Assembly: GCA_022410635.1 (NCBI GenBank)
Contig: JAJVDF010000586.1
Location: 701,623 to 765,622, forward strand
Reading direction: 5' to 3'
DNA: 64,000 nt
Source: Tretioscincus oriximinensis
Taxonomy: Eukaryota > Chordata > Lepidosauria > Squamata > Gymnophthalmidae
Made by a program: the position numbers and the translations under genes. The notes under the pieces were generated by a model. That model did no database searches and was not told where the DNA came from. It saw only the letters and a program-made list of their open reading frames with translations. This document shows, one piece after another, positions 55,401 through 64,000 of the stretch. Positions within the stretch are counted from its first letter, which is position 1, and each line of letters begins with the position of its first letter.

Positions 55401-56400
55401 TTAAAACCAAACCAACATTATGAGGTCCTTCATGAATGTACCACCTTGCAGCATGGGAGTTCATTGGTAAGAGAGGCAACAGGCAAAAAAGGCAAAATAT
55501 CAAAAGTGGTTCTTCTTAAGTACTTGCTCCTACATGTTTTAAGCAGGCAGTATTTTATGGGCTGCAGAGCTGTCCAATGGCCACTCTGCTGCTGCTGCTC
55601 ATCTTAGGTTAGGAAGATCTGAGCCTAGTCTGAGAGGTGAAAAGACACTGACAGTCATTACTTAGCTATCCTAGTGCTGAAATGAGAGGTGAGAACAGAA
55701 GGAAAAGAGTCCAAGGTGCTCTTTAGAAAGAATAGGCTAAGGAATAAGGTCTATTCAAAGATTCTGCAATGACAATTTGGAAAGCCACAACAAATGAGTG
55801 GTAAGTATTATAAACATACACATCGAAAGAGAAAGTGAGCATACATACAGACAAATAAACATTAACGTGAGATACTAGTCAGACAGGTTTTACCTGGTGT
55901 TCTCAGGATAATTGTAGTTCTCTCAAATCCCCAACAGATCAGACACTTCTGTGGTGTCTGGTAACAGGTCCTCAGAAAAGGACACTGCTCTGTTAAAACA
56001 GATAGGTCATTCTGGTATATTATAGGCTTTTGTAGGCCCAGATCATTCAAGTAGGTGATTAAAAATGGAATATTAAGAGAAATGATCATAAAGGAAAGTT
56101 GATCTGGAAACATAGTCAGATAAATGAATTTACAAAGTTTGGTTCCTGTTGCTCATTTTGACTTAGGGTCCATCAGTGCGTTTATCTCATGCTATAAAAG
56201 TGTGAACTGAGGAAATTTGTCACATGTAATTGTGGAGATTCAGAAAGGGTCGTCACAAACACTTTCCCCAGCTAGTACTTCTGTGCAGCTTTCATTGTGC
56301 CATAAAGTACCATGTAGGTATTGTGTGTGAGAACCCGAAACTAGCCTTGCCTCAAAATCTTCTGCCTGTCCTGCAACAGAAGGATCAAAAGGTATTTGAA
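55401..56400. other. Unannotated stretch
   Basis: No named repeat. A minus-strand frame of 83 codons (55862-56113) has no recognised domain. Confidence 0.45.
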
Positions 56401-56520
56401 TGGCATGAGCTTTCGTAGACATATCTATTTGCATCTGAAGAAGTAGACATGTCTATGAAAGCTCATGCCACTTACCTTTCTCCTGTTAGTCTCCAAGTGC
56501 TACTAGCCTCTTGCTGGACT
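56401..56520 (+). mobile_element. Fold-back retroposon-like element, 5'-truncated copy
   Basis: TGGCATGAGCTTTCGTAGAC (inner left arm), the loop GCATCTGAAGAAGTAGACAT, and the complete right arm through GTTAGTCTCCAAGTGCTACT to CTCTTGCTGGACT. The 5' outer arm is absent while the 3' end is intact. No exact TSD was seen. Confidence 0.75.
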
Positions 56521-56629
56521 TTTTAAAAATGGATTAGTGAATCTGTGTAACAGCAGAGATGTAGCTAGAGATTGCAGCACCCAAGCAACCACTCCAAATT
56601 CATTCCCCTGTGGTGCAAGCGTTCAGCAC

Positions 56630-56660
56630 CCTCCTCCTCCTCCTCTTCCTCCTCCTCCCA
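56630..56660. repeat. (CTC/CTT)n microsatellite
   Basis: Short run of CCTCCTCCTCCTCCTCTTCC units. The Ser-rich translation around it (56572-56808) is not a supported gene. Confidence 0.8.
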
Positions 56661-56744
56661 AACCCTACTTACAAACCATGTCTCTATCCTCAGGCAGTTC
56701 TATGATAAGACCTTAATTTTGACCCTGAAGGTGCCAGAAGCAGA

Positions 56745-56890
56745 GGCGAAATCCTTCCCACTCTGTTACATCAACTCTGATGAACTGTATTGGAAGGGGA
56801 GGCCTTGAAGGTTCTAAAAGTGGAACGGGGGAATCTTCCCCTCTTAATACAGTTCATCAGAGCTGATGCAGCAAACAGGGAGGGGAGGCT
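56745..56890. repeat. Imperfect inverted repeat (about 50-bp arms)
   Basis: CTCTGATGAACTGTATTGG on the left pairs with CTTAATACAGTTCATCAGAG on the right. Outer parts (ACTCTGTTACATCA against TGATGCAGCAAACAGGG) pair less well. It may be a decayed MITE. Confidence 0.55.
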
Positions 56891-56962
56891 CTCAGTGCCT
56901 TCAAGGCCAACGTTTAGGCTTTAAAATCATATTGGGGGTGAGGGTGGGATGAGGGAGTGAGA

Positions 56963-57250
56963 GAAGAAGAACTGGATTCTTTTCTCACCTTTCAAAGGGA
57001 CTCAAAGTGACTTACAAGGCTATTTTGCCTGAAGGCTTACATTCTATCTTCCCCACCAGGCTGTGGTGGTTCCCATGTATCTACTTGCAGTCAACTGCAA
57101 TTTCTTGCAGTTCATGATTTTGAATAGCGTGGTTGACTAGAGCTACAGGTTAAAGAAGGTGCTCACCCCTCCCCACGTCTGACACAGGCTTTCAAAACCC
57201 AATCTCCCAGGTGAGAGACCATTTCCTTAGTGACTGAGCCATTCGTGCCC
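56963..57250 (-). mobile_element. tRNA-headed SINE with (CTT)n tail, copy 6
   Basis: AGAAGAAGAACTGGATTCTT starts the plus strand. A deletion removes part of TATACCCCGC. The head on the minus strand reads GGCACGAATGGCTCAGTCAC. It is more diverged than copies 2-5. Confidence 0.85.
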
Positions 57251-58911
57251 AGATCCTGCATCTCCCCCAAATTTTGCACCTGGCATGGTGACACAGTCTA
57301 CCACCTATGATAATATCTCTAGCAAATAGAACCTAATCAGGCTAATCCACTTCTACTAAATTGTCTAAAATCAGATAAATAGAAATCAGGTCTCAAAGCA
57401 GAACAGAATCTTCATTGGAAAACCATGACAGAAGAATTTGATGAAGCTATTGCATATACTGATCTCATAAGTTCTGCTGGTGCTGCTTTATAGAGCAGAA
57501 TCATGGATCTGGCTGGAGAGTAATTTGGAAAAGTATCAAGCGTTCCAAACATATTGCTATGTTGCATCTCGAGGATTTAAATCTGTGACAAAGTATGTAA
57601 CCTAACTATTAAAGAGTGGTTCTGTAACCAATTCGCAGTGTCTGATGAGATCTGGAAAAATCAAATACAGTACCTCCCATAGGGCCACATGCCAACTTCC
57701 TTGCAGAGGATAAGGTCGTGCCTTCACATGCTTTACGAGAAATCTCTATGGGCTGTCAAAGCTGGTGAGTGTTGACATTTCATAGCATCTGCCACCCTCA
57801 AATTGCCTGATGCCCACTCAAGGGTGCTTGAGGTGAGAGCTTGTGAAATTGTGTGGAGGACAGGTACTTCACCCTAGCCAGTTTTGTCATAGACATGCTA
57901 GGATTAAACAAGCCCTATATTAGGGAATGAAAAAAAGATAAATTGTCCTTTGTATAAATTGAGGTTATAATGATCAGATTTTTTGTTGTAATCTCAAAAA
58001 TACAACTGCCTTGAAATTTCTCTATATACTAGGGTTACACCCTTAGAAGGTTTCTCCACAGTATTTCAGGGATGGAATGAAGATGGGATGAAAATCTCCA
58101 GGAACCACTGAACACAGGAATGATGGTTCCAATATTTTGAAAGAGGTATACAGATTAGAAATGAACCCAACTGTTTCCACTTAGGACTAGTTTTGGCTGG
58201 TCCCTCAAATTTGAGCTGTTTGGCTTGAAGAGCTTTTTAGTCAGAGAATACTGTGGATCAGGTAAAGTGATAATGAGTTGCCATAATGGGAGGCATACAT
58301 TTGACCCAAATGGCATGACAAACTAAGCTTAAGAACCAAAAGTCATTTTGATGGATTCCTCTCAGGATCTCAAGAAGGAAAGTTGAGAAGAAATCAAGCA
58401 GCCTTCAGTCACGTGGACAACTTCTTTCTGTTGTACACATCTTGATATAAAAATAGAACTTATTATCAGCTTTAAGATTAAGGATCTTCCAGACAAGTTG
58501 TTTAGTGCTATAATAGTATAGTTATGGGGGATTTGTCTCACATGGTCCTGCTTTTTCCTCTTAGTATGTTCATGCAGCCTCTGTAACAACGTCCTGTCTT
58601 TGCACCATAATGGCATTAGACATTATTATGAGATCAGGTGAGAGCTCCTGCATAGATGCATGATTGGTTACCTGCCTTTCAGCACGAATGGATGCTATAG
58701 GGTTGGAATAGCTGCTTTTTCCTATTGGAAAACCTCTAGAAGCTTTCCAAAATCCAGAAAAGTTTATAAGTGTTTTTCCTTTCAATTCACGCAGCCAGCA
58801 ATAAAGGGAGCCAACAGCCATTGCCAAAGCCAATTTGCATATCACACCTAACGCACAGTTTGGGGTGTCAAAGATCAATGGAGTACCCTCAATTCCTCAG
58901 ATAAAAAATAT
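57251..58911. other. Unannotated stretch
   Basis: About 1.7 kb. 57480-57700 shows a broken protein-like reading (ESWIWLESNLEKYQAFQTYC) of unknown origin that may be an old retroelement. Frames at 58362-58878 have no recognised domain. Confidence 0.4.
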
Positions 58912-59245
58912 TTATTTATTTATTTCCTGTTATGCACCCAGATCTCAGGGCAATAAAAACAGAGAAAGTGCATTGAAAGATTAAAGCGATTAAAACAATA
59001 GTGTTCAGAAAGAAACCTGTTTCTTCAGCCAAAAACCACATATTTAAATGTATACTGTGAAAAAATAGGATGAAAAGAACTCCTTCCATGGCCTGAGAGT
59101 TGGCATGGAAAAAGGCACCTTCCCATGCCCTTGTTCCTGCAACTGCTGACAGAGTTGATACTACCAAGAAAGTCTTACGTTCTGATCTTAAAATGAAAGT
59201 CAAATCTGTATGGGAGGAACTACTGCTTTGCATTCCGAATTGCAT
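58912..59245 (-). mobile_element. L2 retrotransposon 3' end with coding remnant
   Basis: The minus-strand reading includes LRSERKTFLVVSTLSAVAGT then RAWEGAFFHANSQ, matching the C-terminal L2 pattern LRSA..ALLVVPS..T..GT..WG.AFSV. The 3' end is the TATTTATTTATTTCCTGTTA run with CCAGATCTCAGGGCAATAAA. A stretch before the final codons is decayed. Confidence 0.82.
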
Positions 59246-60558
59246 TCCGAGTTAATACCTTGAAACGGGGTCAACAGCAAATTGGTCACGGTATATTCTT
59301 GTATGGTTTACCTTCTCTTGTCTCTTTTGGAACAAATCTTTGATTTTAATCCTCTGGAAAGAGACCTATCTTATTATTATCCCACTCATCGGTATCTAAG
59401 TGATATGCATTAAATGCAATGTATAAATGAGAAAGGGTTAGGGAACAGAATTATGGTGGAAATCTCTTAAATCCCCCTTATTGAAATGCTGTAGAATCCT
59501 GCAGGCCTGTTTCACAGTAGATAGAATAATACTAAGGTTTGGGTATTCCATTCCTTGGTTTTTGTGGAATATGCTTCTTTACTAGATGAGACTAGTAGTA
59601 CAACCCAGAAAGCACTTAATCTCTTATGTTTGTGACCCTGTTTGCTCAAGTTCAGAAATGAGGTTTAGGAGTCTAGTAAAACACATTTACAACACATTAG
59701 ATGTGTTGAACCAAATCCCCAAAATGCATTACTGACGCCTGTGCAAACAAGGCCTTTGTTCCTGCTCCACTGTCCCTTGAACATTAAAACATCTCTGTTT
59801 ATTAGATCTCGTTGTGGCTGTCTGTCTTTTTTCCCTGTTGCAATGAGGTAATTGATACCCTCATAGAATTTATCTGCCAGGTAGAAGAAGACTGTTCTTT
59901 GAAAGGTGATTCATTGTTAATCATTGGTTGTTGCCAGATAGTAAGATTCAGCCACAATGACTGTAGCAGCACGCCTATAAGAAAATTAGGTGAGATGTTT
60001 ATTATTTAAACAGTTAGGTATCAGAGAACGTCATTAATGTGAAAGCTACAGACTATGTCTTCTTTAGGAATGGAGACTCATCCATTTTCACAGTTAATTT
60101 TGAAAAGGGTTGCGTTTTATTTCTCTTTTCTTAGCTCATAGTGAAATATCTTGCAGGTTTTAAGAAGTCATAGTCAAGTTCAGTTAACAAGGTCAAAGTT
60201 CTTACACTGTTTATAATCAAGACCACAACTCCACTTAATTATATAGTCAAGTATTCATCTCATGTCATTGATATTTAAAACCATCTGATTGCTAAGTCTG
60301 TGCTAAGTAGAGACACCACAATTTCTATTTTTGCTTTCAGATTTTAACCTACACATAATCTAATAGAAAAAACATGCAAAGGAAGAATTGTAGACAAATG
60401 ATGACAGTAACACTGTTTTTTCTCTCTGGTAAGAAGAGGAAAATCTCTCTAGCAAGAACCCTCATGAGAGAAAAAATGGTCACCATTTGGACAATTGTTA
60501 TGTCTCAATGAAGATTGTCAACTATGATCTGTTGCAACTCCATATTTAATTATTAATT
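59246..60558. other. Unannotated stretch
   Basis: No repeat or gene was recognised. Frames are under 70 codons. Confidence 0.45.
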
Positions 60559-61200
60559 ATTTATTTATTTACATTTATACCCCGCCCCATAGCCAAAGGT
60601 CTCGGGGCAGCAACTACAATAAAAGTGCAAAATCTACATTTTAAAACAGTAACAATCAGTAAGTGAAGAAAAAACAGCATTTCTTCAACCAAAGGCCAGG
60701 TTGAAGAGGTGCTTCTTTAAGGATCTTCTAAAAGAATTCAACGATGATGACAGATGCACCTCAAGGGGGAGACTATTCCAAAGACTGGGGGCAACCACTG
60801 AGAAGGCGCTACCCCAGGTTCCCACTCCACTGGCTGTTGAAAAGGAAGGTACAACCAGGAGGGCCTCTCCTGCAGATCTTAAGGCATGGGCAGGTTGGTA
60901 TGGAAGAAGGCGTTCCTTTAGATATTTGGGGCCCAAGTTATTTAGGTCTTTGTAAGTTAAAATCAACACCTTGAATTGTGCTCGGGAGCAGATTAGCAGC
61001 CATTGCAGCTCTTTCAAGACTGGCGTGATGTGTGTCCGGCCAGCCATTCCGGTCAGCAGTCTAGCTGCTGCATTCTGCACCAACTGCAGCTTCTATACCG
61101 CTTTCAAGGGCAGTCCCACATATAGCACATTACAATAGTCCAGAGCTATTGTAGTTACCAGAGCATGGATTACTGTGGCTAAATCATTCCTGTTCAGAAG
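60559..61200 (-). mobile_element. L2 retrotransposon, 3' part (split by SINE)
   Basis: The best L2 copy of the window. The (ATTT)n tail and TACCCCGCCCCATAGCCAAA on the plus strand mark the 3' end. The coding part reads leftward. It is interrupted at 61200 by a MIR-like SINE and resumes at 61454. Confidence 0.93.
60685..61083 (-). pseudogene. L2 ORF2 C-terminal fragment
   Basis: A 132-codon open frame with the L2 C-terminal landmarks in order: MVQNAAARLLTGMAGRTHIT, PVLKELQWLLICSRAQFKVL, GPKYLKERLLPYQPAHALRS, ALLVVPSFSTASGVGTWGSA, FSVVAPSLWNSLPLEVHLSS, and KKHLFNLAFG at the end. Further upstream, 61093-61371 reads LDYCNVLYVGLPLKAV after a frame break and a gap. The catalytic reverse transcriptase motifs lie farther upstream and are absent, so the fragment is dead. 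Confidence 0.92.
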
Positions 61201-61453
61201 AGAGCCAGTTTGGTGTAGTGGTTGTGTGTTGGACTCGTACCTAGTAGTCTCCCAGTTTGATTCCCCACTCGTCCGCGAAAGCCAGCTGGGTGACCTTGGG
61301 TCAATCACAGTTCTTTGAACTCTCTCAGCACCTCCTACTCCACAGGGTGTTTGTTGTGGAGAAAGCAACAAAAGCTATGGTTGGCCGCCCTGAGACTTTC
61401 AAGTATAGGACGGGATACAAGTAAAAACAAACAAACAAATAAATAAATAAATA
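61201..61453 (+). mobile_element. MIR-like SINE inserted into L2
   Basis: AGAGCCAGTTTGGTGTAGTG (head), the B-box region, GGTGACCTTGGGTCAATCAC (core), CCGCCCTGAGACTTTCAAGT and an (AAATA)n tail. Orientation is opposite to the host L2. The flanks TTCAGA|AG and AAGTAGCC fit together as uninterrupted L2, so it is a later insertion. Confidence 0.92.
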
Positions 61454-61690
61454 AGTAGCCATAACTGGCGAACCAGATGTAACTAGAAGTAGAAATTCCT
61501 GGCCACTGCCTGGTTTTCAAGTGTCAGTGCAGAGTTGAGGAGCACCCCCAGATTTCCACCCGTCTCTCATAGGTCAATTTTATCCCACCAAGGACAGGGC
61601 ACCTCCCCACTTCACGAACTCAGGATGCTCCAGCACACAGCACCTCCGTCTTGTCTGGATTCATCTGGATTTTATATGATCTCAAAGCAA
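61454..61690 (-). mobile_element. L2 retrotransposon, 5' remaining part
   Basis: On the minus strand it encodes NPDKTEVLCAGAS, GRCPVLGGIKLTYERRVE and a decayed LVRQLW-like block. This is the L2 segment between the catalytic core and LDYCNxLYxGLPL. It continues the copy at 60559-61200. Confidence 0.85.
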
Positions 61691-63705
61691 TAAGAAATTT
61701 TTCACATCTCCTTCTATTGTCAAATTGTCACTAGTCTGAGTTACCACTAGGTTCTCTCAGAAACAGATTCTGCCTTTAAAGCTGGCAGTCAAAGCTAAAC
61801 GGACAAATATCCAATGTACAAATGGCCCTTAGACTGTGCCAGGCCACCTAGTACAGGTTATCATGGCACAAAATAACTCATGCCATGGCAGAAATGGCAA
61901 CTGTAACAGCCACAGATTTGACATAAGGCAGAAGCCAACACTGTTCATAACTGTGACAGTATTCTGATGGCTCCCTAAAGTGCTTTTTCCTCATAGTTGT
62001 TTAAAGAACTCACTTATAGTTTTTTGCTCTGTGTTGCCATGATAATCTGGACTGCTGCACAGTAATTCTCACAATATTTTGGTGAGATATTTTAAGTGAG
62101 AATATGGATCGTCCAGTCAGAAGACGGACATGCAAAAAACAATAGGAGGGGTTTTTTTGAGGAAAGGCAGCTGTTCTCATACTGCAAAAAAAAAGGCTTG
62201 CATGATTTCAAGTATGAAAAGTGCATCATAATCATGTATATAGGCTGAGAGAAAGCCTGGCTGCAGCCACAATCGTAATAAAAGAACACAATCCGCTTTA
62301 ACTCCTCTGCCTATTCAAGATCAGCCAGCTGGAGATGAAGGACAGCAGAGCCAAAGGTTGGCAAACCTTTCTTCCTTTTCCTTTCTATGAGCCTGGATTA
62401 TCAAGCAAGCTGTTAAGGGCTGTGATTGTTCCAAATTCCACAACAAAAAGAACAAATCCTCCTGCTGTTTATCAGATTGTCTTTTATAGAATTAAAATTA
62501 ACAGCTTAAAATGGAAAGCTATTACTTAATAATATAATATACTAATACTGTATATACTAGCCAAAAACATCAACAGTGTTTCAAATACGTGACCTTTTAT
62601 TTTCATTGTGAAATAGTGAAAGCGTATCAGCATGACAAAAAACATTTCCCTACATCTATTCCATACCATTGGCTGCTGCTGAAGAATAAAAAAAATAATA
62701 CTAATGGATGTTTCCATTTCAGCAACTATGCAGGGCTGTTATCTTAGGCTAGGGTTACCAAATGTCAGTATTTAGCAAGACATGTCTGTATTTTGATACT
62801 CTTGTCTGTATTTTTGTAGGAGGATGTTTTAAGAGTGTTATGGAGGAAGGGATGTTGGGGAAACTATAACTCCCATGAGCCTCAACTTGGTTTAAAGGTT
62901 TCAGCCCTACTTTTTCATACTCCTGCCCTGTTTTCCATTTTGTTGTGAGTTGATAGGTCTATTTTAGGCTGGCACATTGTACAAGGATAACACTGTCTTG
63001 GTCCTCCTTTACTTGGAAGCAAGAATGGGTAATATTCTGCCAGTTTTTTTAAAAAAAGCACCATCTTCTTTTAGAAAACATGCTTCAGATAACTCACTGC
63101 ACAAATATTATTTTAGACATCATTCTTTGGTATGTAAGTGGGATAGTCAATAGGCAGAGTCAATGATAAATGAGCCTCCAGGTGTTACTGCTCTTTTTCA
63201 GAAAATCCTTTAACAAGCTTCTTACTAAGACTGAGGTCATTTTGCAAGTTATTAAAGCTTTCAGGTAAGCCAATTCACACCCATTTTTGTATTTAAGAGA
63301 TGATGTTAAAATTGATAAATGTCAACAGTACTTTGTGCCTCTAAGTTTTGATCCAGCTTCAGTCTACATTCAGAGTGAGAGAACACATCAGCAAAGTAAC
63401 AAGCTGGTTTTTTTCCCAGTATTATTGAACTAGAAAACATATCTTTAGTTTAGATAATGTGAAAATGGTTATTCACTTACTGTATTGCCATTATTACATT
63501 CTAAACGTGGGCTGAAACTGCATTAAATCTTTAATGCTGTTCTAACACATACTTCTAATTAGGCTCTTTCTTTTAAAACCAAGACAACACATTCACAAGT
63601 ATATCCACTCTCACCTCTAATCTTCTTTTCAGTTTCTTTACTCATTATATTTCTTGGTATTCTCGTAACGTTCGAAGCCCCAGAAGTCGTTGTTATGCTT
63701 GCCTT
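61691..63705. other. Unannotated stretch; one-sided hAT-like end
   Basis: TAGGGTTACCAAATGTCAGT at 62751-62770 resembles the hAT-like termini at 12010 and 53746, but no partner end was found. AACTATAACTCCCATGAGCC at 62861 is also repeat-like. No gene. Confidence 0.4.
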
Positions 63706-63720
63706 ACTATAATTCCCAGC

Positions 63721-63915
63721 TTCAGAGAAATAGCCGTGTTAGTCTAGCAGAAAGTCCAGCAAAGGAGCTAGCAGCACTTTGAGACTAACTTGAGAAAAGT
63801 GGTTGGCATAAGCTTTCGTAGACAGGTGCATCTGAAGAAGTAGACCTGTCTACGAAAGCTTATGCCAACCACTTTTCTCAAGTTAGTCTCAAAGTGCTGC
63901 TAGCTCCTTTGCTGG
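63721..63915 (+). mobile_element. Fold-back retroposon-like element, complete copy with 15-bp TSD
   Basis: Type copy for the family. A 5' unpaired leader (TTCAGAGAAATAGCCGTGTT, AGTCTAGCAGAAA) is followed by a left arm (63754-63827), a 16-base loop (GCATCTGAAGAAGTAG) and a right arm (63844-63917). The arms are 74 bp and perfectly complementary. ACTATAATTCCCAGC occurs at 63706-63720 and 63916-63930. The last three bases of the hairpin overlap the TSD, so its true length is 12-15 bp. The 3' end carries no tail and no coding capacity. Confidence 0.88.
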
Positions 63916-63930
63916 ACTATAATTCCCAGC

Positions 63931-64000
63931 ATTCTTTGTGAGCAGATTGCCAATGAGCTTTTTACAGCAAGACTCAAAGTCTCATGGGATTTAGCATGTT
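63931..64000. other. Window end, no recognised feature
   Basis: ATTCTTTGTGAGCAGATTGC and following bases. Too short to classify. Confidence 0.4.

Overview
This is vertebrate nuclear DNA with no bacterial or organellar traits. I found no functional protein-coding gene, rRNA, tRNA gene or CRISPR array. Nearly everything I can identify is a mobile-element relic. The mix is CR1 retrotransposons with an ATGTTCTT-type 3' end, L2 retrotransposons with an (AAATA)n tail, a little L1, a MIR-like tRNA/L2-tailed SINE, a second tRNA-headed SINE with a (CTT)n tail, and many short inverted-repeat DNA elements. That mix suggests a squamate reptile, perhaps a gecko; this is inference, not a database match. 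The window is probably intronic or intergenic.

Layout. 0-12 kb: a tRNA-headed SINE, a large fold-back DNA element (3153-3915), the end of an unclassified LINE (4081-4626), a CR1 3' end, two MIR-like SINEs and a frameshifted L1 piece. 12-24 kb: a pyrimidine-rich tract, a complete fold-back element with an 18-bp target-site duplication (TSD), two tRNA-headed SINEs, L2 and CR1 ends, and a palindromic hAT-like element. 24-31 kb: the densest part, with six CR1 or CR1-like copies, one holding the longest open frame in the window (247 codons, with an in-frame 105-bp duplication), and a three-level nest at 26822-28190. 30.8-38.9 kb: about 8 kb with no repeat I can name. 39-64 kb: CR1 with a nested L2, a PIF/Harbinger-like MITE with TTA TSDs, a hAT-like element with an exact 8-bp TSD, L2 with a nested SINE, a 112-bp near-perfect palindrome, and five more members of the fold-back family.

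The most interesting observation is that fold-back family. Copies lie at 13573-13764, 27031-28106, 43494-43551, 50675-50763, 56401-56520 and 63721-63915. They share a 3' terminus near TTTGCTGGAC, several are 5'-truncated, and five are flanked by direct repeats of variable length (8, 10, 12, about 15 and up to 18 bp). Variable TSDs, 5' truncation and a fixed 3' end point to target-primed reverse transcription. Yet the element is a hairpin (74-bp perfect arms in one copy) and has no A-rich or LINE-like tail. It therefore looks like a non-autonomous hairpin retroposon rather than a DNA-transposon MITE. Other items worth checking are a promoter/first-exon-like segment at 26182-26463, a promoter-bearing LTR-like segment on the minus strand at 54125-54870, and a 99-bp insertion between 15-bp direct repeats at 41602-41700.
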